Shown here: positions 40,414 through 50,200 of the stretch, piece after piece
How the letters are laid out: each line of letters starts with the position of its first letter
How positions within the stretch are numbered: the stretch's first letter is position 1
NCBI RefSeq assembly: GCF_003234265.2
Contig: NZ_CP126256.1
Coordinates: 682,001 to 746,000 of the forward strand
Direction of reading: 5' to 3'
Source: Curtobacterium sp. MCSS17_015
GTDB lineage: Bacteria; Actinomycetota; Actinomycetes; Actinomycetales; Microbacteriaceae
Length of the DNA stretch: 64,000 nucleotides
Program-made: the position numbers and the translations under genes
The notes under the pieces: model-generated
Seen by the model: the letters and a program-made list of their open reading frames with translations, nothing else
Told to the model about the DNA's origin: nothing
The model's database searches: none

Positions 40414-42558
40414 TCACCGACGCTGGGTCGGCGTGGAACCGGTCATCGGGCCGGTGAAGGACCCGGCCTCGGCAGCGGCCAGACCGGCTTCGGACTCGAG
40501 CTGCGCCTGCGCGGACAGGTCCGCCTGCTCCTGCAGGGCCGAGCGCTGACGCAGCGGCGGCACCTTGAAGAACCAGGTGAGCACGAACGCGAGCAGGATC
40601 ACGCCGAGTCCGACCCAGTAGATCGTCACGGACGAGGCGTTGAAGCCGGCCATGAACGGGCGGGTCAGACGGGCGTCGGCACCGGTCAGGAACGAGGTGT
40701 CGTTCGTGGCCGAGGCGCTCGAGTCGTCGTTCGCGCCCGCGTCGATCTGCTCGACCAGGTCCGGGACGACCTGGTGGACCCAGTAGGTGCGCTGTCCGGC
40801 GTCCGTCCAGTCGACCGCGAGCCGTCCGTCGACGACGCTGGCGTGCGCCTGGTCGGCGGCCGTTGCGAGGGCGGTGGCCTCGGCCTGCGGGGTGGCGTCG
40901 GCGACCTGCTGGGCGATCACGGTCGGGGCGGCTGCCGCCGGGATCGTGCCGGCGGCGACCTGCGCTTGGACGGCGGCGGTGACCTGCTGGGTGACGGCCT
41001 GGTCGGCGGCCTGCTTCGCGGCGGTGGTGCCGCGGGCGAGCCCGGAGTCGATGCTGTCCTGGATCGGGTCGACGATCGGGTTCCAGATCTGGTCCATGAC
41101 GCCCTGGTTCGCCTTCGCGCTGGCGACGGTCGGGTTGAGCGCCGCGTCGAGTGCGTCGGTCAGGTCGGCCTTGTCCGCGGTGGCGTGCACGATGTTGGCG
41201 GGCATCACCGAGAACAGGATCGACAGCAGCACCGCGGTGCCGAGCGTGCCACCGATCTGGCGGAAGAAGGTCGCAGAGCTGGTCGCGACGCCCATGTCCC
41301 GGGCCTCGACCGAGCCCTGCGACGCGAGGGTCAGGGACTGCATGACGGAGCCGAGCCCGAGCCCGATGAGGAACATGCCGATCATGAGGAACCAGAGCGG
41401 CTTGTCGATCGTCATGAACGTCAGCACGACGTAGCCGGCCGAGACGAGCGCGGTGCCGATGACGGGGAACACCCGGTAGCGACCGACCCGCGCGACGATC
41501 TGGCCCGACACGATCGAGGCGATCATGAGGCCACCGACGAGGGGCAACGTGGCGAAGCCGGACTCGGTCGGGCTGAGGCCGACGACGATCTGCAGGTACA
41601 GCGGGATGGTCAGCATGGCACCGAACATCGCGAAGCCGACGAGGAACCCGATGACGGTCGCCATCGAGAACGTGCCCGAGCGGAAGAGCTTCAGCGGGAT
41701 GATCGCCGCATCGCCCATCTTCGACTCGATGAGCAGGAGCGCGACGAGGCCGACGGCGCCGATGACGTAGCACGCGACGGCGGCCGCGGAGCCCCAGCCC
41801 CACGTGCGGCCCTGTTCGGCGACGAGGAGCAGCGGGACGAGGGTGACGATGACCGAGGTCGCGCCCCACCAGTCGACGACCGGCTTGTCCTTGGTGTCGT
41901 GCACCTTCGGCAGGTGCAGGAAGACGATCACCATGACGAGCGCGGCGACGCCGATCGGCACGTTGATGAGGAGCACCCAGCGCCAGCCGGTGATGAAGAG
42001 GATCTCGGACGCGCCGGCGAGCAGCCCGCCGATGAGCGGACCGATGACCGAGGAGATGCCGAAGACGGCGAGGAAGTACCCTTGGTACTTGGCGCGTTCA
42101 CGCGGGGCGAGGATGTCGCCCATGATCGCCAGCGGCAGGGACATGAGCGCGCCGGCACCGATGCCCTGCACGGCGCGGAAGGCCGCGAGCATGAGCATCG
42201 ACGTGGACATCGACGACAGCACGGCACCGACGATGAACACCACGATGCCGAAGATGTAGAGCGGACGGCGCCCGAAGATGTCGGAGAGCTTGCCGTAGAT
42301 CGGCGTGGCGATCGTCGAGGTGATGAGGTACGCCGTGGTGACCCAGGCCTGCTGGTCGAGCCCGTGCAGGTCGTCACCGATGGTGCGGATCGCCGTGCCG
42401 AAGACGGTCTGTCCGAGCGAGGACAGGAACATGCCCGCCATCAGGCCGTAGATGACGAGCAGGATCTGACGGTGGGTCATCAGGGGGTGCTGACCGGGTG
42501 TACCGGGCGTGGCGGCGCTCCGGCCCGGCATCGGCGTCGGTGCGGTGACTGTTGACAA
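40414..42558 (-). CDS. MFS multidrug exporter, DHA2 (14-helix) type
   Basis: About 714 residues, a proton-driven drug exporter of the DHA2 family. It has FLSSLGQTVFGTAIRTIGDD in helix 1, WVTTAYLITSTIATPIYGKL, and SDIFGRRPLYIFG in the loop 2-3 motif. An unusually long alanine/aspartate-rich, probably extracytoplasmic segment (about 490-640) lies before the last helix (VTIYWVGLGVILLAFVLTWF). I favour the TTG at 42558 (LSTVTAP), preceded by GAAGGA, over the GTG at 42633, which has no ribosome site. Flanking TetR and MarR genes and a half-site array at its promoter suggest induction by a toxic ligand. Confidence 0.85.
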   Translation of the reverse strand: MSTVTAPTPMPGRSAATPGTPGQHPLMTHRQILLVIYGLMAGMFLSSLGQTVFGTAIRTIGDDLHGLDQQAWVTTAYLITSTIATPIYGKLSDIFGRRPLYIFGIVVFIVGAVLSSMSTSMLMLAAFRAVQGIGAGALMSLPLAIMGDILAPRERAKYQGYFLAVFGISSVIGPLIGGLLAGASEILFITGWRWVLLINVPIGVAALVMVIVFLHLPKVHDTKDKPVVDWWGATSVIVTLVPLLLVAEQGRTWGWGSAAAVACYVIGAVGLVALLLIESKMGDAAIIPLKLFRSGTFSMATVIGFLVGFAMFGAMLTIPLYLQIVVGLSPTESGFATLPLVGGLMIASIVSGQIVARVGRYRVFPVIGTALVSAGYVVLTFMTIDKPLWFLMIGMFLIGLGLGSVMQSLTLASQGSVEARDMGVATSSATFFRQIGGTLGTAVLLSILFSVMPANIVHATADKADLTDALDAALNPTVASAKANQGVMDQIWNPIVDPIQDSIDSGLARGTTAAKQAADQAVTQQVTAAVQAQVAAGTIPAAAAPTVIAQQVADATPQAEATALATAADQAHASVVDGRLAVDWTDAGQRTYWVHQVVPDLVEQIDAGANDDSSASATNDTSFLTGADARLTRPFMAGFNASSVTIYWVGLGVILLAFVLTWFFKVPPLRQRSALQEQADLSAQAQLESEAGLAAAEAGSFTGPMTGSTPTQRR

Positions 42559-42648
42559 TGCGGGTCCTTCTGGTTCGACGTGCCGGACGGCGAGTGCGTC
42601 GTCGGGCGGAGGCGAGGCGGGTGCGGGGGCCACGGGAAGGGCCGCTGC

Positions 42649-42705
42649 GCAACCTGAAACCTTGCAGGCTCCGCAACTTTACATCCGTTGCGTTCTGGAA
42701 GCAAC
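42649..42705 (-). promoter_or_regulatory. MFS promoter with an array of GCAAC/GTTGC half-sites
   Basis: On the minus strand TTGCTT (42704-42699), a 17-base spacer and TAAAGT (42681-42676) form a good promoter. GCAAC occurs at 42649, 42673 and 42701, TTGC at 42662, and GTTGC at 42687, with nine-base gaps in 649/662, 673/687 and 687/701. Half-sites cover both promoter boxes, as for a repressor. Confidence 0.6.
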
Positions 42706-42720
42706 CATCTCCGCGCACCG

Positions 42721-42726
42721 TACGAT
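42721..42726 (+). promoter_or_regulatory. leaderless -10 box for the marR gene
   Basis: TACGAT, six bases, then the GTG at 42733; no Shine-Dalgarno. Confidence 0.6.
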
Positions 42727-42732
42727 GACGGC

Positions 42733-43218
42733 GTGTCCCAGGACGATCGCCCCGAGGCCGAACGACTGCTCCGCCGCCAACTCGACCGGCTGTGGGTGCG
42801 GCAGACCCTCCGCACCGTGCTCATCGAGCAGTCCGGCGGGCTCGACCCCACCGCGCGGGTGATCCTGCGCGCCGTCGAGCGGCTCGGCGAGGTGCGGTCG
42901 ACCGTCGTCGCCGAGCGAACCGGCCTGTCCCGCCCCGTCGTCAGTCGTCGGGTGGCCGGGCTCGTCGAGGCGGGCTACGTCCGGACGACGCCGGACCCCG
43001 CCGATGGTCGCGCGGCCCTCCTCGCCCTCGCACCGGCCGGTCGGGCGCTGCTCGACGAGCTCGATGCACAGGGGGACGCGGTGTTCGACGACGTCACGAG
43101 CGTGTTCGACGGCGACGAACTGCGCGACCTGGCCCGACTGCTGGCCCGCTTCAACGACCGGGCAGCCGAGGTGCTGGGGACGGGAGACGAGGCTGCCGGG
43201 GCGGCGCAGGGGCAGTGA
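42733..43218 (+). CDS. MarR family transcriptional regulator
   Basis: About 161 residues. The core reads VILRAVERLGEVRSTVVAER, TGLSRPVVSRRVAGLVEAGY, VRTTPDPADGRAALLALAPA, a standard MarR winged helix. The GTG at 42733 is chosen because of TACGAT six bases upstream. It is divergent from the MFS exporter, with a half-site array in the shared 174-bp gap, so exporter control by this protein or by the TetR downstream is likely. Confidence 0.86.
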   Translation: MSQDDRPEAERLLRRQLDRLWVRQTLRTVLIEQSGGLDPTARVILRAVERLGEVRSTVVAERTGLSRPVVSRRVAGLVEAGYVRTTPDPADGRAALLALAPAGRALLDELDAQGDAVFDDVTSVFDGDELRDLARLLARFNDRAAEVLGTGDEAAGAAQGQ

Positions 43219-43239
43219 GCGGTCGGTGGCTCCGGCTGC

Positions 43240-43809
43240 TCAGCCCAGCTCGGCCAGCACCCCGTCGACGACCTCCTCCGGCCCACCCTCGCCGTGCCGG
43301 GCCCACCACGTGAGCGCCGCGTCGGCCGCCGCCGCGAACACCGCGCACCGCACCTGGACGCCGAGGTCGTCCTCCGGCACGCCGTCACGGGCGGCGACGA
43401 AGGCGACGAGGGTGTGCTCGAGTTCGGTGACGAAGAAGGCCCCCTCCTGTCGCAGGCTCGGGTTCGCCCCGATCACCCGGAGCCGCCGTCGCGTCACCTC
43501 GAGGGCGTCGGTGGGGAACGTCGCGGCGACCCGGTAGGCCCCGCGGAGTGCCGTGGCAGCGGGCTCGTCGGTGGGGCGGTCGGTCAGGGCGTCCTCGAAC
43601 CGCTCGCGGAACTCGTCGAGTCCGCCCCACACGAGGGCGCCCTTCGTCGGGAACAGCCGGAAGAGCGACCGTCGGCTGACCCCGGCCTCGGCAGCCACGT
43701 CGTCCATGGACACGCTGTCGTACCCGCGCTCGTCGAACAGCCGGAGGGCCACGAGGGACACCGCGTCGGGGTCGATCGTCCGCGGTCGGCCGGTCGGTCG
43801 GTCGTTCAT
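43240..43809 (-). CDS. TetR family transcriptional regulator
   Basis: A 189-residue TetR protein with AVSLVALRLFDERGYDSVSM and DDVAAEAGVSRRSLFRLFPT as helix-turn-helix. It resembles the TetR group found next to short-chain dehydrogenases. It is divergent from such an SDR gene, and GCACT-C-AGTGC lies between them. Likely represses itself and the SDR. Ligand unknown. Confidence 0.85.
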   Translation of the reverse strand: MNDRPTGRPRTIDPDAVSLVALRLFDERGYDSVSMDDVAAEAGVSRRSLFRLFPTKGALVWGGLDEFRERFEDALTDRPTDEPAATALRGAYRVAATFPTDALEVTRRRLRVIGANPSLRQEGAFFVTELEHTLVAFVAARDGVPEDDLGVQVRCAVFAAAADAALTWWARHGEGGPEEVVDGVLAELG

Positions 43810-43821
43810 GGCACCCTTTCG

Positions 43822-43832
43822 GCACTCAGTGC
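43822..43832. promoter_or_regulatory. candidate TetR operator
   Basis: GCACT-C-AGTGC, an 11-base perfect palindrome in the 68-bp divergent gap between tetR and the SDR gene. Confidence 0.5.
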
Positions 43833-43877
43833 TACAACTGTGGTGCGCAGTCAGCGCGACTCAGCGAGGAGACACCC

Positions 43878-44636
43878 ATGACCGACACCACCGCCGGACG
43901 CTTCGCCGGCTCCACCATCATCGTCACCGGAGCGGGCTCCGGCATCGGGCGCGCCACGGCGACCCGGATCGCACGGGAGGGCGGCCGCGTCATCGCCACG
44001 GACGTCGTCGCCGAGCGCCTCGACGACCTGCGTACCGAGCTCGACGGTCTCGACGTCGAGACCGTCGTCGGCGACGTCGCCGCGAGCGAGACCATCGACG
44101 CGCTCCTGGCCGCCGCGGGCGACCGCGTCGACGGGATCGCCAACGTCGCCGGGATCATGGATGCGTTCCTGCCGCCGGACGAGGTCGACGACGCCACCTG
44201 GGAGCGCGTGTTCAGCGTCAACGTCACCGGCCCGATGCGTCTCACCCGCGCCGTCCTGCCGCTCATGATCGCGGCCGGCAAGGGCTCGGTCGTCAACGTC
44301 GCCTCGGAGGCGGCGCTCAAGGCCTCCGCCGCGGGTGCCGCCTACACGTCCTCGAAGCACGCGATCGCCGGCTACACCAAGAGCGTCGCCTTCTTCCACG
44401 GTCCGCAGGGCATCCGCGCGAACGCGGTGGCACCCGGCGCCGTCGCCACGAACATCGAGGCCCCGATGCGGAGCGAGTACGCCGCTCGCCGGGTCGGCCC
44501 GATCATGCAGACCACGATCCCGCCGGTCGCCCAGCCGGAGCAGCTCGCGGCCGCCATCACCTGGCTGCTCAGCGACGACTCCGCGAACGTCAACGGAGCG
44601 GTCCTGCCGAGCGACGGCGGCTGGTCGGTCGTCTGA
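43878..44636 (+). CDS. short-chain dehydrogenase/reductase
   Basis: A 252-residue classical SDR. Cofactor motif TGAGSGIGRA, NVAGI after strand 4 in place of NAG, catalytic Ser in VNVASEAALKASAAG, and YTSSK giving the Tyr-Lys pair. Asp in the VIATDV segment after strand 2 suggests NAD(H). RBS GAGGAG. Controlled, by position, by the divergent TetR. Substrate unknown (alcohol or ketone). Confidence 0.9.
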   Translation: MTDTTAGRFAGSTIIVTGAGSGIGRATATRIAREGGRVIATDVVAERLDDLRTELDGLDVETVVGDVAASETIDALLAAAGDRVDGIANVAGIMDAFLPPDEVDDATWERVFSVNVTGPMRLTRAVLPLMIAAGKGSVVNVASEAALKASAAGAAYTSSKHAIAGYTKSVAFFHGPQGIRANAVAPGAVATNIEAPMRSEYAARRVGPIMQTTIPPVAQPEQLAAAITWLLSDDSANVNGAVLPSDGGWSVV

Positions 44637-44652
44637 GTCGGCCCCGGGGCGC

Positions 44653-44691
44653 ACGGGAGGTCCGTCGGCGACCCCGCCACGGGCCTCCCGT
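44653..44691 (+). terminator. GGGAGG-type hairpin after the SDR gene
   Basis: ACGGGAGG (44653-44660) pairs with CCTCCCGT (44684-44691), 17 bases after the stop, loop 23 bases. Confidence 0.5.
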
Positions 44692-44738
44692 CCGTCCGCT
44701 GCGCCCCGTGCCGTCTGGGGTGCAGCCGGAAAACGGGA

Positions 44739-44744
44739 TACCGT
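44739..44744 (+). promoter_or_regulatory. leaderless -10 box for the DEAD-box helicase
   Basis: TACCGT, seven bases, then the ATG at 44752. CCTCCT in the spacer is the anti-sense of a ribosome site, not one. Confidence 0.6.
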
Positions 44745-44751
44745 TCCTCCT

Positions 44752-46587
44752 ATGAGCACCGAGACGAACACCCCCACCGAAGCAGTCGACGAGGAGCCCG
44801 TGATCACCTTCGCCGACCTCGGGCTCAGCGACCCCGTCCTCAAGGCCGTCAAGGAGATCGGGTACGAGACCCCCTCCGCGATCCAGGCCGCCACCATCCC
44901 CACCCTGCTCGAGGGCCGCGACGTCGTCGGCCTCGCGCAGACCGGTACCGGCAAGACGGCGGCCTTCGCGCTGCCCGTCCTGAGCCGCATGGAGTCCGGC
45001 GCGAAGCTGCCGCAGGCGCTCGTGCTGTCCCCGACCCGTGAGCTCGCGCTCCAGGTCTGCGAGGCGTTCGAGCAGTACGCGTCGCACATGAAGAACGTCC
45101 ACGTCCTGCCCGTCTACGGCGGCCAGGCCTACGGCGTGCAGCTGTCCGCACTGCGCCGCGGCGTCGACGTCGTCGTGGGCACGCCCGGCCGTATCATGGA
45201 CCACATCGCGAAGGGCACGCTCGACCTGTCCGAGCTGAAGTACCTCGTGCTCGACGAGGCCGACGAGATGCTCAAGATGGGCTTCGCCGAGGACGTCGAG
45301 ACGATCCTCGCCGAGACCCCGGACACGAAGCAGGTGGCGCTGTTCTCGGCGACGATGCCCGCGCAGATCCGTCGCATCTCGAAGCAGTACCTCAACGACC
45401 CGGCCGAGATCACGGTCAAGGCGAAGACGACCACCTCGGCGAACACCACGCAGCGGTACCTGATCGTGTCGTACCCGCAGAAGGTCGACGCGCTCACCCG
45501 CATCCTCGAGGTCGAGGACTTCGAGGGCATGATCATCTTCGTCCGCACCAAGAGCGAGACCGAGACCCTGGCCGAGAAGCTCCGTGCCCGCGGGTACGCG
45601 GCAGCGGCGATCAGCGGTGACGTGGCGCAGGCCCAGCGTGAGCGCACCGTCAACCAGCTGAAGTCCGGCAAGCTCGACATCCTCGTCGCGACCGACGTCG
45701 CCGCCCGTGGGCTCGACGTCGACCGCATCACCCACGTGGTGAACTTCGACATCCCGGTCGACACCGAGTCCTACGTGCACCGCATCGGCCGCACCGGTCG
45801 TGCCGGTCGTTCGGGTGCCGCGATCAGCTTCGTCACCCCGCGCGAGCGTCGCCTGCTCACCGCGATCGAGCGGGCCACGCGGCAACCGCTCACGCAGATG
45901 CAACTGCCGAGCGTCGAGGACGTCAACTCGACGCGACTCACCCGCTTCGACGACGCCATCACCGCGGCCCTCGAGCAGCAGTCGCGCATCACGGCGTTCC
46001 GCGACATCATCGCCCACTACGTCGAGCACCACGACGTCCCCGAGTCCGACGTGGCCGCCGCCCTCGCCGTGGTCGCACAGGGGGACACCCCGCTCCTCCT
46101 CGACCCGTCCGACGACCGCGTCCGCCAGCAGGCCGAGCGCGACGACCGCCGCAGCCGCGACGACCGTCCCGCACGTGACGACGACGGCGACCGTGGGGAC
46201 CGTCGTCGCCGGTCGGTGCCGATGACGGCCTACCGCATCGAGGTCGGCCGACGTCACCGCGTCGAGCCCCGTCAGATCGTCGGCGCCCTCGCGAACGAGG
46301 GCGGCCTGCGTCGCGACGACTTCGGTGCCATCCAGATCCGGCCGGACTTCTCGATCGTGGAGCTGCCGACGGACATGGGCTCCGACGTCCTCGACCGGCT
46401 GCGGGACACCCGGATCAGCGGCAAGCTCATCGAGATCCAGCCCGACCGCCGCGGACCGATCCGCCGCGACAGCGGGACGCGCCGTGACGGCGGACGCTAC
46501 GGCGACCGTGACGACCGCGGTGGTCGTGACGACCGCGGCCACGGTGACGACCGCCCGTTCCGCAAGCCGCGGCAGACGCGCGACTGA
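44752..46587 (+). CDS. deaD: DEAD-box ATP-dependent RNA helicase, DeaD/CsdA type
   Basis: A 611-residue RNA helicase. Q motif FADLGLSDPVLKAVKEIGYE, Walker A AQTGTGKT, PTRELALQ, GTPGR, DEAD in VLDEADEML, SAT, then ARGLDVDRITHVVNFD and HRIGRTGRAG. About 470-560 holds a charged linker and a DbpA-like RNA-binding domain (RHRVEPRQIVGALANEGGLR), and an Arg/Asp/Gly-rich tail ends the protein. Helps ribosome assembly and mRNA decay, often at low temperature. Leaderless promoter in front and an 18-bp terminator behind. Confidence 0.93.
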   Translation: MSTETNTPTEAVDEEPVITFADLGLSDPVLKAVKEIGYETPSAIQAATIPTLLEGRDVVGLAQTGTGKTAAFALPVLSRMESGAKLPQALVLSPTRELALQVCEAFEQYASHMKNVHVLPVYGGQAYGVQLSALRRGVDVVVGTPGRIMDHIAKGTLDLSELKYLVLDEADEMLKMGFAEDVETILAETPDTKQVALFSATMPAQIRRISKQYLNDPAEITVKAKTTTSANTTQRYLIVSYPQKVDALTRILEVEDFEGMIIFVRTKSETETLAEKLRARGYAAAAISGDVAQAQRERTVNQLKSGKLDILVATDVAARGLDVDRITHVVNFDIPVDTESYVHRIGRTGRAGRSGAAISFVTPRERRLLTAIERATRQPLTQMQLPSVEDVNSTRLTRFDDAITAALEQQSRITAFRDIIAHYVEHHDVPESDVAAALAVVAQGDTPLLLDPSDDRVRQQAERDDRRSRDDRPARDDDGDRGDRRRRSVPMTAYRIEVGRRHRVEPRQIVGALANEGGLRRDDFGAIQIRPDFSIVELPTDMGSDVLDRLRDTRISGKLIEIQPDRRGPIRRDSGTRRDGGRYGDRDDRGGRDDRGHGDDRPFRKPRQTRD

Positions 46588-46617
46588 CGCCGTCGCTCGC
46601 AGACGCGAGCACCTGCT

Positions 46618-46656
46618 GACGGGAGGCCCGGTACCACTGGTACCGGGCCTCCCGTC
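46618..46656 (+). terminator. 18-bp perfect terminator after deaD
   Basis: Bases 46618-46635 and 46639-46656 are perfectly complementary with a 3-base loop. It is built on GGGAGGCCCGGTACC, the same core as the palindrome at 59085. Confidence 0.8.
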
Positions 46657-46696
46657 GTTCCTGGACGCACCCTGGTGCGCGTCGTCACGGATTGGG

Positions 46697-46702
46697 TATG
46701 GT
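46697..46702 (+). promoter_or_regulatory. -10 box for the WXG100-Rhs locus
   Basis: TATGGT in the gap between the deaD terminator and the WXG100 gene, about 70 bases before its ATG. Confidence 0.4.
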
Positions 46703-46771
46703 GGGCACCGTCAGAGCCTCCGGGGGATCTTCTGCGCGGGGGTGCAGGTACGAAGAGAAGAGGGGTTCACC

Positions 46772-47053
46772 ATGTCGCGTGTGCTTTCGACCGAACAGGC
46801 GAAGACCGCCATCCGTCAGATCCAGTCCATCGTGAACGGTGGGTTCACGGACCAGATCTCGCAGCTCGACGCCCAGGGGCGCATCCTGTCCGACTCGAAC
46901 GTGTGGGACGGCCCGCTCGCGGCGAACTTCCGTGGCTCGACGTGGCCGGAGACCAAGGCTGCGCTCGACAAGGCGAAGACCGAGCTCGAGCAGCTCCGCA
47001 CGCAGCTCGACAAGATCTCGCAGGACATCTTCACCGCGGGTGGCGGCGCGTAA
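46772..47053 (+). CDS. WXG100 family (ESAT-6-like) protein
   Basis: A 93-residue helical-hairpin protein with a WDG turn in place of WXG (SNVWDGPLAANFRG) between two long helices (TEQAKTAIRQIQSIVNGGF, and AALDKAKTELEQLRTQLDKI). Such proteins are exported by ESX/type VII machines and often pair with the N-terminal helices of large toxins. It lies 201 bases upstream of the Rhs gene. No ESX machinery is in the window. A hairpin after its stop could leave it made in excess of the toxin. Confidence 0.85.
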   Translation: MSRVLSTEQAKTAIRQIQSIVNGGFTDQISQLDAQGRILSDSNVWDGPLAANFRGSTWPETKAALDKAKTELEQLRTQLDKISQDIFTAGGGA

Positions 47054-47068
47054 CACCGCCCGTACAGT

Positions 47069-47101
47069 GCCCGGGTCGTCGACGAGCTCGACGGCCCGGG
47101 C
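47069..47101 (+). terminator. hairpin between WXG100 and rhs genes
   Basis: Bases 47069-47082 pair with 47088-47101 over 14 positions with one T-G wobble and a 5-base loop. Partial terminator or attenuator. Confidence 0.55.
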
Positions 47102-47126
47102 TGCTGTCGTCTCCGATGACCGGTCC

Positions 47127-47158
47127 CTGACCGCCGGAGAGCCTGACCGCCGGAGAGC
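47127..47158 (+). repeat. tandem 16-base direct repeat in the rhs leader
   Basis: CTGACCGCCGGAGAGC occurs twice head to tail at 47127-47142 and 47143-47158. A further 9-base repeat (three near-copies of ACGACCAGA) occupies about 47207-47233. Both lie in the 201-bp gap before rhs, and no gene is seen there. Confidence 0.8.
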
Positions 47159-47254
47159 ACGAGCAGCAGGACCAGCGCGGCCGGCAGGGCAGACGCGGCC
47201 GCGAGCACGACCAGAACGACCAGAACGACCAGCACGACGACCGGGGGACAGATC

Positions 47255-50200
47255 ATGGCCGACCTGCACGGAGCGGAACCGCTCGAGTTCGACAACGGCA
47301 CCGCCGACGCGCTCATCGCCGAGCTGACGTCCTCGGCCGACTCGATCGACGGGCAGGCAGGCAGCCGCTCCTCCTACGTCAGCACCGCCGCGCAGGAGTT
47401 CCGCGGGCACTTCGCCGACCTGTTCGGACAGAACGCCTCGACGGCCGCCAGCGACGCCACGCGCCTGACCGGGACGCTCCGCGAGGTCGCCGGATGGGTC
47501 CGGACGCTCAAGACCGCCGCCGAGCAGGAGAACGCCCGCCGCAAGCGAGCCCGTGACTGGCAGGCCGAGCACGACTCCCGCAACTGGTTCGAGCAGGGCC
47601 ACGACTGGCTCTTCGGCGAGGACAAGCCGCCGACGGAGGAAGCGGAACCGGCACCCGTGTTCCACGCGAGCACCCCGCCCACGACCGCTCGACAGACGCC
47701 GACGCCCGGTTCCGGTGGTGGTGGCGGCGGCGGGACGTCGTCCGCTCGCCCCGACGACCTGCGCTCCTTCGCCACGGGGTCGTCGTCGTTGAACGGACAG
47801 CTCTCCGGTCGTGGTTCCGCGCTGCGCGGCAAGCTCGACGACTTCGCCTCCCGCTGCAAGTGGGGGAGCATCAGCGCCCACGGTGTCGCGACCGCGATCG
47901 ACAAGTGGCTCGAGGCGAACGAGACCGACGTGTCCTGGGCGAACACGGTCGCCTCGGCCTTCGAGGCGGCGGGGGGCAGCGGCTCGGTGTCGACCGTGTC
48001 CGACGTGGCGCTCGCGGCCGCGTTGCAGGGCGCCGGGGTCTCGGCTGAGCGCTCCGGCCTGACCATCGAGCCGCCGCAGGCGTTCGGCGCGGTGCCGACC
48101 ACCGGCTACTCGATGGACCCCATCAACACCTCGACCGGCAACTTCCTCGAGTCGGAACTCGACCTCGGGTTCGCCGGAGCGTCCGAGTCGCTCCGGCTCA
48201 CCCGCATGTACAACTCGCTCGACGACCGTTCCGGACTGTTCGGGCCGGGCTGGGCATCCGTCCTCGAGACGCGGCTCGACGTCGACGACGAGGGCGTCTC
48301 CCTGACCCAGGCCGACGGCCGAGTCCTCCGCTTTCCCCGCGACGGGGACGGCTGGGCCACGGCGGTGGAGGAGTACCTGCGACTGACGCGCGAGGACGAC
48401 CGGCTCGTCGTCCGTGACTCCACCGGTGCGTGGTGGGCGTTCTCACCGGCCGGCACCTGGCTGGCAGCCGGATCCGGCCCCGGCACGACGATGACCGTCG
48501 AGCGGGACGCCGACGGTGCGCTGACGCGTCTCGCCCACGAGCGCGGGCGCTGGATCGACGTCGAGACGCTCGACGGACGGGTCGTCGTCGCCCGCGCCTC
48601 GGACGGGCGCCGGGTCGAGTACGCGTACGACGAGGCCGGGCGGCTCACGCACGTCCACGGCGCGACCGGCACCCGCACGTACGAGTGGGGCGACGCGGGG
48701 CTCGTCGTCGCGGTCGTCGACGAGGACGGTGTCGTCGAGGCCCGCAACACCTACGACGAACGGCGCCGCGTCGTCGAGCAGGTGAGCCCGCACGGCCGCA
48801 CGGTCCGGTTCGCCTACCTGCCAGGTCGGGTGACCGTCGTGTCCGACCCGGACGGCGGACGCTCGAACACCTGGATCTCCGACGCGAAGGGTCGGCTGGT
48901 CGGGGTCGTCGACACCGACGACGCCCGCCAGTCGATGCAGTACGACGCCCGCGGCCGCCTGGTCTCCGTCACCGACCGTTCCGGAGCCGTGACGGTCCAC
49001 GCGGTCGACGCCCGCGGCCGCCGCACCCGGACGGTGACGCCCTCAGGGGCGGACATCACCTACGGGTACGACGAACGCGACCGGGTGACCACCGTCGTCA
49101 CCGAGACCGGCTCCGTCGTCACCTACGAGTACGTCGGCGACGACCGGGACCCCTCCGTCGTCGTCGACCCCGAGGGCGGGCGGAGCGAACTCACATGGGA
49201 GCGGGGACTCCTGCGGCGCGCGGTGGACCCGACCGGGGTGGTCGTCGAGCTCGAGCACGACGAGCACGGCGAGCTCGTCGCCACCCGGAACGCCCTGGGC
49301 GACGTCATGCGGGTCGAGCGCGACCCCGCCGGACGCCCGACCGCCGTGGTGATGCCGTCCGGTGCGCGGACCGAGTACCGCTACGACCAAGCCGGCCGGG
49401 TGACCTCCCGCCGGGACGCGGACGGCGCGGTGTGGTCGTTCGAGCACGAGGGGACCCGCCTCGTCGCCACGACCGATCCGACCGGCGCACGGACGACCTA
49501 CGGGTACGGCACGAACGGCGAGTTCGAGCGCACGACCGACCCGCTCGGACGCACCACGTCCCGGACCTTCGACGACCTCGGCAACCTCGCCGCGCTCGAC
49601 CTGCCCGACGGCGGCCACTGGACCTTCGTCCACGACCCGCTCTCCCGCCTCCGCGAGACGGTCGACCCCGCGGGGCAGGTGTGGCGCCGCGACCACGACC
49701 GGAACGGCGACCTCACCGGCGTGACCGACCCCACCGGCCAGCGTGTCGAGGGCACCACGGACCTGTCGACGGGCGTCGCCACCCTCCGTGACGCGTTCGG
49801 CACCACGACGGTGCGCTCCGACCAGTACGGCCGACCGGTCGAGGTCGCGAGTGCGGACGGCACCGCCGAGCTCGTCACGTACGACCGCTGCGGCCGACCG
49901 GTCGAACTCGTCGACGGCGAGGGCGGACTGACCCGTCTCGAACGCGACCTCGCCGGCCGGGTGACCGCGGTCGTCGAGCCCTCGGGTGCCCGGACCACGT
50001 ACGAGTACGACGCCTGCGGCCGTCCGGTCGCGAGCACCGACTCGCTCGGCGCGCGGACGGAGCTCGGGTACGACGCCGACGGCCGGGTCGTCACGCGGAC
50101 CTTGCCCACCGGCGACGTCGAACGCACTGCCTACGACGCGGTGGGCCGACCGGTGTCGCGGACCACTCCGGGTGCCGGCACGTCCCGCTGGCGCTGGGAC

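Noticed and set aside
39781..42555. Plus-strand open frame of 924 codons opposite the MFS exporter
   Set aside because: Asp/Glu/Arg/His-rich shadow of the exporter on the other strand; no motif, and the minus frame has clear membrane helices.
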